DNA of 8,572 nt from Fidelibacterota bacterium (GTDB taxonomy: Bacteria > Fidelibacterota > Fidelibacteria > Fidelibacterales > Fidelibacteraceae): the NCBI GenBank assembly GCA_029931905.1, contig JAOZRH010000085.1, positions 1 to 8,572 of the forward strand. The letters are read 5' to 3'. Each line of letters starts with the position of its first letter. The first letter of the stretch is position 1. The notes under the pieces were generated by a model that had not been told where the DNA came from, did not search any database, and saw nothing but the letters and a program-made list of their open reading frames with translations. This document shows positions 1 through 6,140 of this stretch, piece after piece. The translations under genes were made by a program, and so were the position numbers.

Positions 1-24
1 AAAAAATAAAAAAGGATAAAAAAA

Positions 25-705
25 ATGAAAAAAATAATTATCTTAATATTAGCAACAATTTGTTTAGGATATGGTAAAGAGTTATCATTTACTCAAATAT
101 TGAAAGAAGGTATAAATGGTACTAGTATTAATGCTGGTTTATTAGAATATTACTATGGAGAAGTAAATAATTCATATGATGAAATTAAACAACCCTATTG
201 TTTTTCTCTAATTACGGGTGATTCATTATTAAATTATGGTTTTAGATATTTAAATATATCATTAACTAATTATATGACGGAAGATTCATCAAGTTTTGCC
301 ACTATTCCTAATATATATTTTTTTTCTGGAAATAATTTAAGGATAAAAATAAAAGATTTTTCAATTCCATTATACTTTTCACTTTATATAAAAAGTGAAA
401 AATCGATGTTGATAATGTCACGATTTGAAATTGGATACTACAAAAATATAATATCAAAAGAATTCAAATTGAAAAATAATAATTTGTATTTGAATTTTCC
501 ATCAGGTGTATCTCCTAACATTTATGAGATAAAAGAAGGTAATTTTGGATTTCATTTTGTGACTATACCTTCGCTTAGATATTATGTTAGCAATGTTGTA
601 TTTTCGTTCATCACTACTTTTGACTATAAATATCATAGTAATAATGAAGATAAGATATTTTTAAATTCGTCTATTCAGATTGGTTATAATTTTAATATTA
701 AATAA
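25..705 (+). CDS. Exported protein of unknown function, possibly a small outer-membrane beta-barrel
   Basis: I do not recognise a named family in this 226-residue protein. It begins with a clear signal peptide: lysines at 2-3, a hydrophobic stretch over about 4-14, and a likely cleavage near the glycine-lysine at 17-18. The mature part is rich in Tyr, Phe, Ile, Asn and Ser. It has repeated stretches of alternating hydrophobic and polar residues, and the last strand (IQIGYNFNIK) ends the chain, a pattern typical of outer-membrane beta-barrels. There is no cysteine in the mature part. The start is supported by an AAAGGA ribosome binding site at 11-16, eight bases before the ATG. The next gene follows after 17 bases, so the two are probably co-transcribed. 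The promoter lies outside the window. The barrel call is inference from composition and strand pattern; a soluble periplasmic beta protein is the alternative. Confidence 0.6.
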   Translation: MKKIIILILATICLGYGKELSFTQILKEGINGTSINAGLLEYYYGEVNNSYDEIKQPYCFSLITGDSLLNYGFRYLNISLTNYMTEDSSSFATIPNIYFFSGNNLRIKIKDFSIPLYFSLYIKSEKSMLIMSRFEIGYYKNIISKEFKLKNNNLYLNFPSGVSPNIYEIKEGNFGFHFVTIPSLRYYVSNVVFSFITTFDYKYHSNNEDKIFLNSSIQIGYNFNIK

Positions 706-722
706 ATTTTAGGAGAAAAAAA

Positions 723-1679
723 ATGAACAGAAAAATTAAATTAATCGTTTTCATTTTAATTTTATTTGCTGTGTGTTTTGGAGAAAAAAGCGAAGATGAT
801 AAAATAAAAGCAGAGAGAGAAAAAATATGGAATATGTTTTCACCTGCAAAGCAAAGATATTATAAAATATTTCATAAACCTAAGCCAGATGTACCACTTA
901 CTGAAAAATGGACTGGCATTGAAAAATATCCTAAAGTATTACAAGAATACGATTCTTTAGGAATAATAATGTCGAAAAAATTTAGAGATAACCAACATAA
1001 ATCAGATGAACTTTGTTATCAATATACAAAAGCAGCCATTCGTTCAAAATTATTCTATTCATCACTAAATAGAGAAGGTGCATTTAATAAATATAGAGAC
1101 GGGCACGCTAGGGGACTGGCAGTCAGAACAAATAATACACTTCCCAAAAAAATGAATTTTCTTATGATGACTCATGGAATTGTTCTAGTTAAAGCAATAA
1201 AGGATGAAGAAATTGATCCAGATTTTAAAGGTGGATTAGTCTTAGGTTATCCTGATAATTTAGTATTGTATGCTAAAATTGAAGATGATATATTAGATTC
1301 AATTGAAGAAGATACAATAATGATTAGGCACTGTACTGATTGGTTTAACAATGATTTTTCAATTGACAATGCTCCTTTGTTCTTACTTGAATTAAATTCA
1401 ACATATGCGATTGTTGATGGTGAAAAAATTGAAGTATATAGTGTTGGATATATTTCTGATGAGACACCAAATTATATGTATGTTGATAAAGATGGAATAA
1501 TTCACGATCCATATAATACTTGGTCTGAAATTATGTTAAAAGATGAATATAATTATTATTTTTTAGGAGATTCAAAATATGAGCTTTTAAATAAAAAATC
1601 AGAAATAGATGGGATGAAGTATTCTGATTTTAAAAAAGAGTGGCAGGATTTTTTAATTGAAAACGGAATAGTGAGGTGA
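723..1679 (+). CDS. Exported protein of unknown function, 318 residues
   Basis: No family is recognised. An N-terminal signal peptide is plain: basic residues at 3-6, then a hydrophobic core to about residue 18, with cleavage likely just after the Cys-Phe-Gly near residues 18-20. A lipoprotein is less likely because the residues before that cysteine (Phe-Ala-Val) do not make a normal lipobox. The mature chain starts with a charged, probably helical stretch (EKSEDDKIKAEREKIW), followed by mixed alpha/beta sequence with many Asp, Glu, Lys and Tyr. Two further cysteines occur in the contexts ELCYQY and RHCTDW, but no catalytic motif can be named. An AGGAG site at 711-715, seven bases before the ATG, fixes the start. 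It follows the preceding exported protein by 17 bases, so the two may act together in the envelope. Its stop codon lies inside the ribosome binding site of the short ORF that follows. Confidence 0.6.
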   Translation: MNRKIKLIVFILILFAVCFGEKSEDDKIKAEREKIWNMFSPAKQRYYKIFHKPKPDVPLTEKWTGIEKYPKVLQEYDSLGIIMSKKFRDNQHKSDELCYQYTKAAIRSKLFYSSLNREGAFNKYRDGHARGLAVRTNNTLPKKMNFLMMTHGIVLVKAIKDEEIDPDFKGGLVLGYPDNLVLYAKIEDDILDSIEEDTIMIRHCTDWFNNDFSIDNAPLFLLELNSTYAIVDGEKIEVYSVGYISDETPNYMYVDKDGIIHDPYNTWSEIMLKDEYNYYFLGDSKYELLNKKSEIDGMKYSDFKKEWQDFLIENGIVR

Positions 1680-1717
1680 TTATGAAAAAATTAATGATCA
1701 TTTTAAATCTTTCACCT
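1674..1717 (+). promoter_or_regulatory. Possible ribosome-binding-site-sequestering stem
   Basis: AGGTGA at 1674-1679 is exactly complementary to TCACCT at 1712-1717, and one further G-U pair is possible at the base. Inside the loop lies the perfect 10-base palindrome AATGATCATT at 1693-1702. If folded, the stem would hide the ribosome binding site of the 12-codon ORF. The outer stem is only six or seven pairs across a long AT-rich loop, so it may be chance. Confidence 0.2.
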
Positions 1718-1720
1718 TAA
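1682..1720 (+). pseudogene. Aborted 12-codon ORF with a very strong ribosome binding site; remnant of a third exported-protein gene or a leader peptide
   Basis: The ATG at 1682 follows GAGGTGAT (1673-1680), an eight-base match to the 16S anti-Shine-Dalgarno sequence and the strongest site in the window. The encoded peptide MKKLMIILNLSP begins like the signal peptides of the two preceding genes but meets TAA at 1718-1720. No in-frame continuation was seen in the sequence after it. The most likely reading is the 5' end of a lost third gene in the exported-protein operon. A regulatory leader peptide is possible, because the end of the ORF can pair with the ribosome binding site (see the stem at 1674-1717). 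A single sequencing error is unlikely to restore a gene, since the downstream sequence turns into repeats. Confidence 0.3.
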
Positions 1721-1767
1721 TTATAAAAATATGTGTAATTACAAGATAATTTCTGTAAATTTATAAA

Positions 1768-1815
1768 CGGAAACAGAAATGGAAACGGAAGAATGGAGAC
1801 TGGAGACCGGAAAAC
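1768..1815 (+). repeat. Purine-rich heptad tandem tract
   Basis: The tract is built from units close to (C/T)GGARAC. CGGAAAC lies at 1768-1774. Two perfect adjacent copies of TGGAGAC lie at 1794-1800 and 1801-1807, directly followed by CGGAAAA at 1808-1814. The middle of the tract has 5-, 6- and 8-base variants. It is almost entirely purine on the plus strand and is not coding. A related heptad tract sits at 6045-6080 on the other strand, which suggests a dispersed element rather than local low complexity. Function unknown. Confidence 0.55.
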
Positions 1816-1850
1816 GAAAAAAAACCTTTGCGGTAAAAAAACAGCGAAAA

Positions 1851-1877
1851 TCCGTATAATCTGTGAATTCTGTGTTC
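1851..1877 (+). repeat. Three degenerate 9-bp tandem units
   Basis: The units are TCCGTATAA (1851-1859), TCTGTGAAT (1860-1868) and TCTGTGTTC (1869-1877). Each starts TC(C/T)GT at a strict nine-base spacing. Just upstream is a TTTGCGGT motif near 1827-1834. From memory, similar ATCTGTG/ATCCGTG runs occur between genes in various FCB-group genomes, but I cannot verify this here. The run ends 16 bases before the -35 box of the rsmB promoter. Confidence 0.45.
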
Positions 1878-1893
1878 TAAAATAAAAATGAAA

Positions 1894-1922
1894 TTGACAA
1901 TTTTATAATTTATTCCCATTAT
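1894..1922 (+). promoter_or_regulatory. Sigma-70-type promoter of the rsmB operon
   Basis: A perfect TTGACA -35 box (1894-1899) is followed after 17 bases by CATTAT (1917-1922), which matches five of six consensus -10 positions. Transcription would start near 1929, leaving a leader of about 55 bases before the rsmB ATG. It sits directly upstream of a four-gene operon. The only ribosome binding signal before that ATG is a weak AAGTGAG at about 1969-1975. Confidence 0.65.
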
Positions 1923-1984
1923 TAATTTTTTAATATAAAAGAAAATGATTATATTATTATTAACAACTAAGTGAGAAAAAAAAC

Positions 1985-3289
1985 ATGAACAATCAACGAT
2001 ATTATATATACAGAACATTGAAAACTTGGTTTACAACAGAAAAATATATTGATCATATTTTATCATTCGACAAAACAAATTTTGAATCAAATGAAAAACG
2101 ATTTATTTCTAATATTATTTTTGGTGTTATTCAATGGCATTTACAATTAAATCATATTTTAGAACAATTTTATAAAAAACCACCCTCAATCAAAACTAAA
2201 ATTTTACTCTATATTGGAACATATGAATTGTTGTTTTTAAACAATACAAAAGATTATGCCACCGTTCATTCAATTGTAGAAATGTCCAAAAAATTAGATA
2301 AAAAATCAACCTCTTTTATTAATGCTATTTTAAGAAAAGTAATTACATTTCGTGAAAGTGGTAATTATAAAAAATTCAATGAAAACAACGATATTCCATT
2401 AGATATAAAATTCAGTTTCCCAAAATGGCTAACTAAAAAATTGCAAAATGACTTTCCCAATGATACAAAAAAGTTGTTACACACATTTAATCAAGAACCC
2501 ATTCGTATGATTCGAATTATAAATATTCAAAAAAGAGAAGAAATAATTAACGAACTTATAAAATTGGAAATATTTATTAATGAAAATATTTATGATGAGA
2601 ATTTTATTGAAGTAACATCTTTTCAACCAATTTTAAATCATTCATTTTTTACGAATGGTTGGATAACAATTCAAGATGTTTCTACAAGTTTTCCCGCTAA
2701 ATTATTATTGCAAGATAATCCAAAAAGTATTATTGATGTATGCACAGCTCCTGGTGGAAAGTTATTTTATCTGAAAGAAAGATTGTCTGATGATATTCCA
2801 ATATCTGCATACGACATTGATATTTTTAGATTAAAAAAAACCCAAAACAACGGCTCAAGGCTATCTGTTTCTGGTGTTGAATATAAAACTGCAGATGCTC
2901 AAAATTATAATTTTCCACCTGCGACACATTTCTTAATAGATGCCCCCTGTTCAGGATTAGGTGTGATTCGAAAAAAACCAGACCTTCGTTGGAGACGAAA
3001 AGAGAAAGATATTGCAGAATTAATTGAAATACAAAAAAATATACTACAAAATGTTTCTAAATCTGTACAAAAAAACGGAAGCATAATTTATAGCACTTGC
3101 ACAATTGGTAACGATGAAAATTGGAATATTGTAAATGATTTTTTGAAAAATAACAAAGATTTTAAAGTACAAAAAATTGATAGTAACACAATTCCTTCAA
3201 CATTAATAGATGATAATGGTGCTGTGAAAACATTACCGCATTTACATTTTTGTGAAGGTTCATTTGCAGTATTGCTAAAAAAACATTAA
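1985..3289 (+). CDS. rsmB: 16S rRNA (cytosine-967-C5)-methyltransferase RsmB
   Basis: RsmB transfers a methyl group from S-adenosylmethionine to C5 of a cytosine in 16S rRNA (C967 in E. coli numbering). At 434 residues it matches the usual length of about 430. The N-terminal 140 or so residues form a NusB-like RNA-binding helical domain. The C-terminal half is a Rossmann-fold methyltransferase. Motif I reads DVCTAPGGK from residue 251 and binds the methyl donor. Motif IV is DAPCSGLGVIRKKPDLRW from residue 319, with Cys322, which in this family helps release product. Motif VI is YSTCT, with Cys372 as the attacking nucleophile. All expected catalytic residues are present. It is first in the operon, behind a clear sigma-70 promoter, and the PASTA-protein gene begins eight bases after its stop. 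The RNA target could be another position in the related RsmF/NOL1 group, but the NusB-like domain favours RsmB. Confidence 0.93.
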   Translation: MNNQRYYIYRTLKTWFTTEKYIDHILSFDKTNFESNEKRFISNIIFGVIQWHLQLNHILEQFYKKPPSIKTKILLYIGTYELLFLNNTKDYATVHSIVEMSKKLDKKSTSFINAILRKVITFRESGNYKKFNENNDIPLDIKFSFPKWLTKKLQNDFPNDTKKLLHTFNQEPIRMIRIINIQKREEIINELIKLEIFINENIYDENFIEVTSFQPILNHSFFTNGWITIQDVSTSFPAKLLLQDNPKSIIDVCTAPGGKLFYLKERLSDDIPISAYDIDIFRLKKTQNNGSRLSVSGVEYKTADAQNYNFPPATHFLIDAPCSGLGVIRKKPDLRWRRKEKDIAELIEIQKNILQNVSKSVQKNGSIIYSTCTIGNDENWNIVNDFLKNNKDFKVQKIDSNTIPSTLIDDNGAVKTLPHLHFCEGSFAVLLKKH

Positions 3290-3297
3290 ATTAAACT

Positions 3298-4071
3298 ATG
3301 AAAAAAAATAAAAACAAATCAATGATTAAATCTAAGCTTTTCAAATTATTCTTTTTTCTAATTATATTTTCCTTTGTGTCAGTTATTTCCGCATTAATTA
3401 TCAACTATATAGTTATGCCTGCGATAGAAGACAAGGGCGATGAAAAAATATTATTAAGCGTTACAGGACTATCTTGGGAAAAAGCCGCATCTCTACTCAA
3501 CAGAGAGGGATTTATTCCAATGAAGGGTAAAATGAGACCTGTTTGGAATAAAAAACCATTTACAATTTTAAATCAAAGTCCGAAAGCCGGATCAAAAGTT
3601 AAAATGGGAAGAAGAGTTTACTTAGATATGAGTACTACCGGAACAAAAATCGCATTCCCAAATCTTATTGGAACTACAGAACGAAGCGCAAGAATAAATT
3701 TAGAAAAACAAAATATGATAATTGACACAATTTATTACAGATATTCAGATAAACCCAGAGATGTAGTATTTTGGCAATCTGTTACAGCTAACGATAAAGT
3801 TTTCCCAGGAACAAAAGTTATATTAAAAATTAGTTTGGGTCTTTCTAAATGGGTAGTACCAAATTTAATTGATATGAGTAAAAAAGATGCGATTGAAGCA
3901 ATAAAAAATGCTGGACTACAAGTTGGGAAAATTACAACATCTCCTCGTAACGATTTATTAGAAAACACCGTACTTTCTCAATCAATATCTCCAAACACAA
4001 AATTATATTCTAGGCAAAGAATTAATCTTGTAATTAGCAAATTTTTATCAAACTATTCTGATGATGAATGA
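3298..4071 (+). CDS. Single-pass membrane protein with three PASTA domains
   Basis: The 257-residue protein has a short basic cytoplasmic tail (residues 1-15), one transmembrane helix (about 16-42) and then three PASTA repeats at about 50-112, 117-180 and 184-248. The second and third repeats open with the typical FPNLIG and VPNLID. All three contain the repeat's QSP/QSV/QSI turn (Gln93, Gln160, Gln228) and end in a valine- or isoleucine-rich strand. In Gram-positive bacteria PASTA domains sit outside serine/threonine kinases or penicillin-binding proteins and sense cell-wall fragments; here neither a kinase nor a transpeptidase domain is present. By topology the repeats face the periplasm, so a peptidoglycan-related sensing or scaffold role is inferred. 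No ribosome binding site precedes the ATG; the eight-base gap from rsmB suggests coupled translation. An internal ATG at 3322 would only shorten the basic tail. The 3' end overlaps the next gene by four bases (ATGA). Confidence 0.85.
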   Translation: MKKNKNKSMIKSKLFKLFFFLIIFSFVSVISALIINYIVMPAIEDKGDEKILLSVTGLSWEKAASLLNREGFIPMKGKMRPVWNKKPFTILNQSPKAGSKVKMGRRVYLDMSTTGTKIAFPNLIGTTERSARINLEKQNMIIDTIYYRYSDKPRDVVFWQSVTANDKVFPGTKVILKISLGLSKWVVPNLIDMSKKDAIEAIKNAGLQVGKITTSPRNDLLENTVLSQSISPNTKLYSRQRINLVISKFLSNYSDDE

Positions 4072-4664
4072 AAAAAAACGAAATTAATAGAAAAATAATA
4101 CATGTGTTTTCAGCACTAATCCCATTTACATTCTTAATGATCTATCAGTATTTAGGACCAACTATTTTCAATATTCTATTATCAATTTATGGAGTTTTTG
4201 CAATTATTTTTGTAGCGATTGATTATCTGCGTCGTTATTTTAAAATATTCCAAAAAATTTTAATGTTCATTTCATCTCACAGTATGAGAGATGCAGAAAT
4301 TGACAATCAACGATTAACCGGTGCATCTTGGCTATTAATTGCCTTTTATCTCGTTCTGTATATTTTTCCAATTGAATATGCCGTGCCATCTTGCATAATA
4401 TTGTCTTTTAGTGATGCAATTGCTGCCATCATTGGATTAAACTTTGGGAAACATAAATGGTATAGACAACATTCTATCGAAGGATCAGTCGCCTTCATTA
4501 TTGTAGGATTATTGGTAATGTTTATATTTTTACCAAATATAAATTTTTGGTTAGCTTTACTAATTTTAACCACAGCAACTATCGGTGAAGGTATCATTCC
4601 AATCATTAATGACAATCTTTCCATACCATTTATTTGTGCAACGATGCTATATTTTCTATATTAA
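4068..4664 (+). CDS. CTP-dependent lipid kinase, SEC59/DGK1/VTE5 (dolichol/phytol/diacylglycerol kinase) family
   Basis: This 198-residue, strongly hydrophobic protein has about six or seven membrane segments. It carries the family's landmarks in order: an N-terminal Arg8-Lys9 with His12 at the first helix; SFSDAIAAIIGLNFGK from residue 113, with Ser115-Asp116 and Gly127-Lys128; the loop HSIEGS at 135-140; and the C-terminal NDNLSIPF at 181-188. Members phosphorylate an isoprenoid or lipid alcohol, usually with CTP. The substrate here cannot be read from sequence: polyprenol, phytol, diacylglycerol and a long-chain base are all possible. One departure is histidine at 135, where I expect lysine in the KS-x-EGS-type motif. 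Its ATG overlaps the stop of the PASTA gene, and it is followed after two bases by an alpha-oxoamine synthase, which suggests a lipid pathway. A CTP-transferase label (CdsA-like) is less likely given the DAxA...GK...EGS pattern. Confidence 0.8.
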   Translation: MKKNEINRKIIHVFSALIPFTFLMIYQYLGPTIFNILLSIYGVFAIIFVAIDYLRRYFKIFQKILMFISSHSMRDAEIDNQRLTGASWLLIAFYLVLYIFPIEYAVPSCIILSFSDAIAAIIGLNFGKHKWYRQHSIEGSVAFIIVGLLVMFIFLPNINFWLALLILTTATIGEGIIPIINDNLSIPFICATMLYFLY

Positions 4665-4666
4665 TT

Positions 4667-5773
4667 ATGACAACACCAATTTTACGACCAATAGACAAAA
4701 CAAATGTATTTTGGAATAACCAAAAATTTCTTTTTTTTGGTGGATATGATTATCATCGTCTTTCTTGGCATAAAGAAGTTATAGAAGCTTTAAATGATTC
4801 AAATAATATATACGGAATAAATAGTGGCGGTTCTCGTAGTACAACAGGGAATCATCCTCTTCACATTGAATTAGAAAATAAATTATCGGATTTTTTTAAT
4901 ACTGAATCTGCCGTATTATTGCCAACAGGATATTTAGCGAATATTGCCCTATTACAAAGTATTCATACAGAATATGATATGATTTTTATTGACGACAATA
5001 TTCATTCAAGTATTCTTGATGCAATAAATATGTTAAAACCAATTATTATTAAATTTGATAGTTTGCTAATCAATGATCTGCAAACAAAAATGGAAACGCA
5101 TTGCACATCTAATATACATCCATTAATAATCACTGAAGGAATAGGTACACCAATAAACGGCAATATTCCTCCATTAGGTGATTATTTGAAATTAGCAGAA
5201 ATATTCAACGGCACAGTTATCTCTGACGATGCTCATTCTGTCGGAATTTTAGGGAAAACTGGCAAAGGAACTTGGGAACATTTTAACCTTTCTAAAAAAA
5301 ATTTAATTCAAGTTGGAACATTAAGTAAAGCATTTGGTGTTTATGGTGGATTTATAGTTGGTGATAAAAAATTAATTAGTAAAATTAAACAAAGTAATGT
5401 TTATATTGGCAGTTCTGCATATCCATTACCACTATGCAGAGCATCAATAAAATCCTTACAAATACTTAAAAATAATCCACAAAAAATAGTAGATTTACAA
5501 AAACGATCTATATCCTTTAAATTGAGATTAAATAAAATTGGTTTCAAAATAAATGTTTCTCCAACACCAATTATTGGAATAGCTTTCAAAAATCAAAATA
5601 TTAATCATAAATTAAAAAACATACTAATTGAAAATAAACTATATCCGCCGTTTATTAAATATCAGAATGGTCCACAAAATGGTTTTTTCCGTTTTACATT
5701 ATCAAGCGAACATTCTGACGAACAATTAGAAGAATTGTTTGTGTCTCTGAAAAAATTTATCGACTTAATTTAA
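4667..5773 (+). CDS. PLP-dependent alpha-oxoamine synthase (BioF/KBL/serine palmitoyltransferase family)
   Basis: Enzymes of this family join an amino acid to an acyl thioester, with loss of CO2, to give an alpha-amino ketone. The 368-residue protein shows SGGSRSTTGNHPLH from residue 53, LPTGYLAN from 85, His113 (the residue that stacks on the cofactor), DDAHSVGILG from 187 (Asp188 for the pyridine nitrogen, His190), and TLSKAFGVYGG with Lys221 as the Schiff-base lysine. The AHS and GTxEHF motifs lean towards serine-palmitoyltransferase-like members, while SGGSR and NHPLH suit BioF equally. No biotin, threonine or heme gene is adjacent, so I give no symbol. I prefer the ATG at 4667, two bases after the lipid-kinase stop, over an upstream in-frame ATG at 4634 that would overlap that gene and add an unconserved tail. 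No Shine-Dalgarno is present. The stretch TEGIGTPINGNIPPL (residues 156-170) departs from the usual SMDGD loop. Confidence 0.85.
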   Translation: MTTPILRPIDKTNVFWNNQKFLFFGGYDYHRLSWHKEVIEALNDSNNIYGINSGGSRSTTGNHPLHIELENKLSDFFNTESAVLLPTGYLANIALLQSIHTEYDMIFIDDNIHSSILDAINMLKPIIIKFDSLLINDLQTKMETHCTSNIHPLIITEGIGTPINGNIPPLGDYLKLAEIFNGTVISDDAHSVGILGKTGKGTWEHFNLSKKNLIQVGTLSKAFGVYGGFIVGDKKLISKIKQSNVYIGSSAYPLPLCRASIKSLQILKNNPQKIVDLQKRSISFKLRLNKIGFKINVSPTPIIGIAFKNQNINHKLKNILIENKLYPPFIKYQNGPQNGFFRFTLSSEHSDEQLEELFVSLKKFIDLI

Positions 5774-5800
5774 AACAACTAAATAATAAAATTCTTTGTA

Positions 5801-5829
5801 AAATTAAAAAGGCCTCGATTGAGACCTTT
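5801..5829 (-). terminator. Intrinsic terminator of the initiator tRNA gene
   Basis: Read on the minus strand, AAAGGTCTC (5829-5821) pairs with GAGGCCTTT (5816-5808) around an AATC loop. This gives nine pairs including one G-U, followed by a T-rich run (TTTTTAATTT). It begins six bases after the tRNA 3' end. On the plus strand the same hairpin has an A-C mismatch and no T run, so it probably does not stop the upstream plus-strand operon efficiently. Confidence 0.8.
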
Positions 5830-5835
5830 CATTAG

Positions 5836-5908
<73 letters not shown>

Positions 5909-5925
5909 TCCTTTAACTTGCTCAT

Positions 5926-5954
5926 ATAATATAAAAATTTTATTAGTTATGCAA
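5926..5954 (-). promoter_or_regulatory. Sigma-70-type promoter of the initiator tRNA gene
   Basis: On the minus strand, TTGCAT (5954-5949) and TATTAT (5931-5926) are separated by exactly 17 bases and match the -35 and -10 consensus at four and five of six positions. The expected start, near 5919, gives a 5' leader of about ten bases before the mature tRNA at 5908, as usual for tRNA transcripts processed by RNase P. Confidence 0.75.
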
Positions 5955-6044
5955 GGATTTAATTTTGTTTTTTAAATTATCTAGGTAATTCTAATTTAAT
6001 AATACTAATAGGAAAAAAATTAGAAATTTACACCCCAAATTCTA

Positions 6045-6080
6045 TCTCCCCTGCCTCTTTTTTCCGTTTTCCCTATTCCG
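6045..6080 (-). repeat. Second purine-rich heptad tract, opposite orientation
   Basis: Read on the minus strand, three exact seven-base units lie end to end: CGGAATA (6080-6074), GGGAAAA (6073-6067) and CGGAAAA (6066-6060). They continue into AAGAGGC and AGGGGAGA. CGGAAAA also occurs in the tract at 1768-1815. Each tract lies in an intergenic gap. This one is 3' of the nnr gene on the same strand. The rest of the 5955-6140 gap is AT-rich and holds no gene I can see. Confidence 0.5.
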
Positions 6081-6140
6081 TTAATCTTAATCTCTTTATT
6101 ATCCAATAAGACAATATCAAAAATTAAGAGTTTTCACAAT

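Noticed and set aside
723..800. Lipoprotein signal in the 318-residue exported protein
   Set aside because: The cysteine near residue 18 is preceded by Phe-Ala-Val rather than a Leu-Ala-Gly-like lipobox, so an ordinary signal peptide is more likely.
1768..1877. CRISPR array or IS fragment
   Set aside because: The units are 7 and 9 bases, contiguous and degenerate, with no spacers, no terminal inverted repeats and no cas or transposase gene nearby.
1904..1909. TATAAT as the -10 box of the rsmB promoter
   Set aside because: It begins only four bases after the TTGACA box, too close to act with it, and no alternative -35 is apparent at the right distance upstream. CATTAT at 17 bases fits better.
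1761..2018. 85-residue minus-strand ORF across the intergenic gap
   Set aside because: It runs through the repeat tracts and promoter and into rsmB. Its Phe- and Ile-rich composition is that of translated A/T-rich non-coding DNA, and it has no ribosome binding site.
3735..3968. Minus-strand ORF inside the PASTA gene, and similar antisense ORFs at 4346-4624 and 5401-5589
   Set aside because: They lie wholly opposite well-supported genes, have no ribosome binding sites and show no domain-like sequence.
4634..4666. Upstream in-frame ATG of the alpha-oxoamine synthase
   Set aside because: It would overlap the lipid-kinase gene by 31 bases and add eleven residues with no family match. The ATG at 4667, two bases after the stop, fits better.
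5989..6025. TTCTAATTT / AAATTAGAA inverted repeat as terminator of the nnr operon
   Set aside because: It is all weak pairs except one, has a 19-base loop and no T run after the stem on the minus strand, and could easily arise by chance in this composition.
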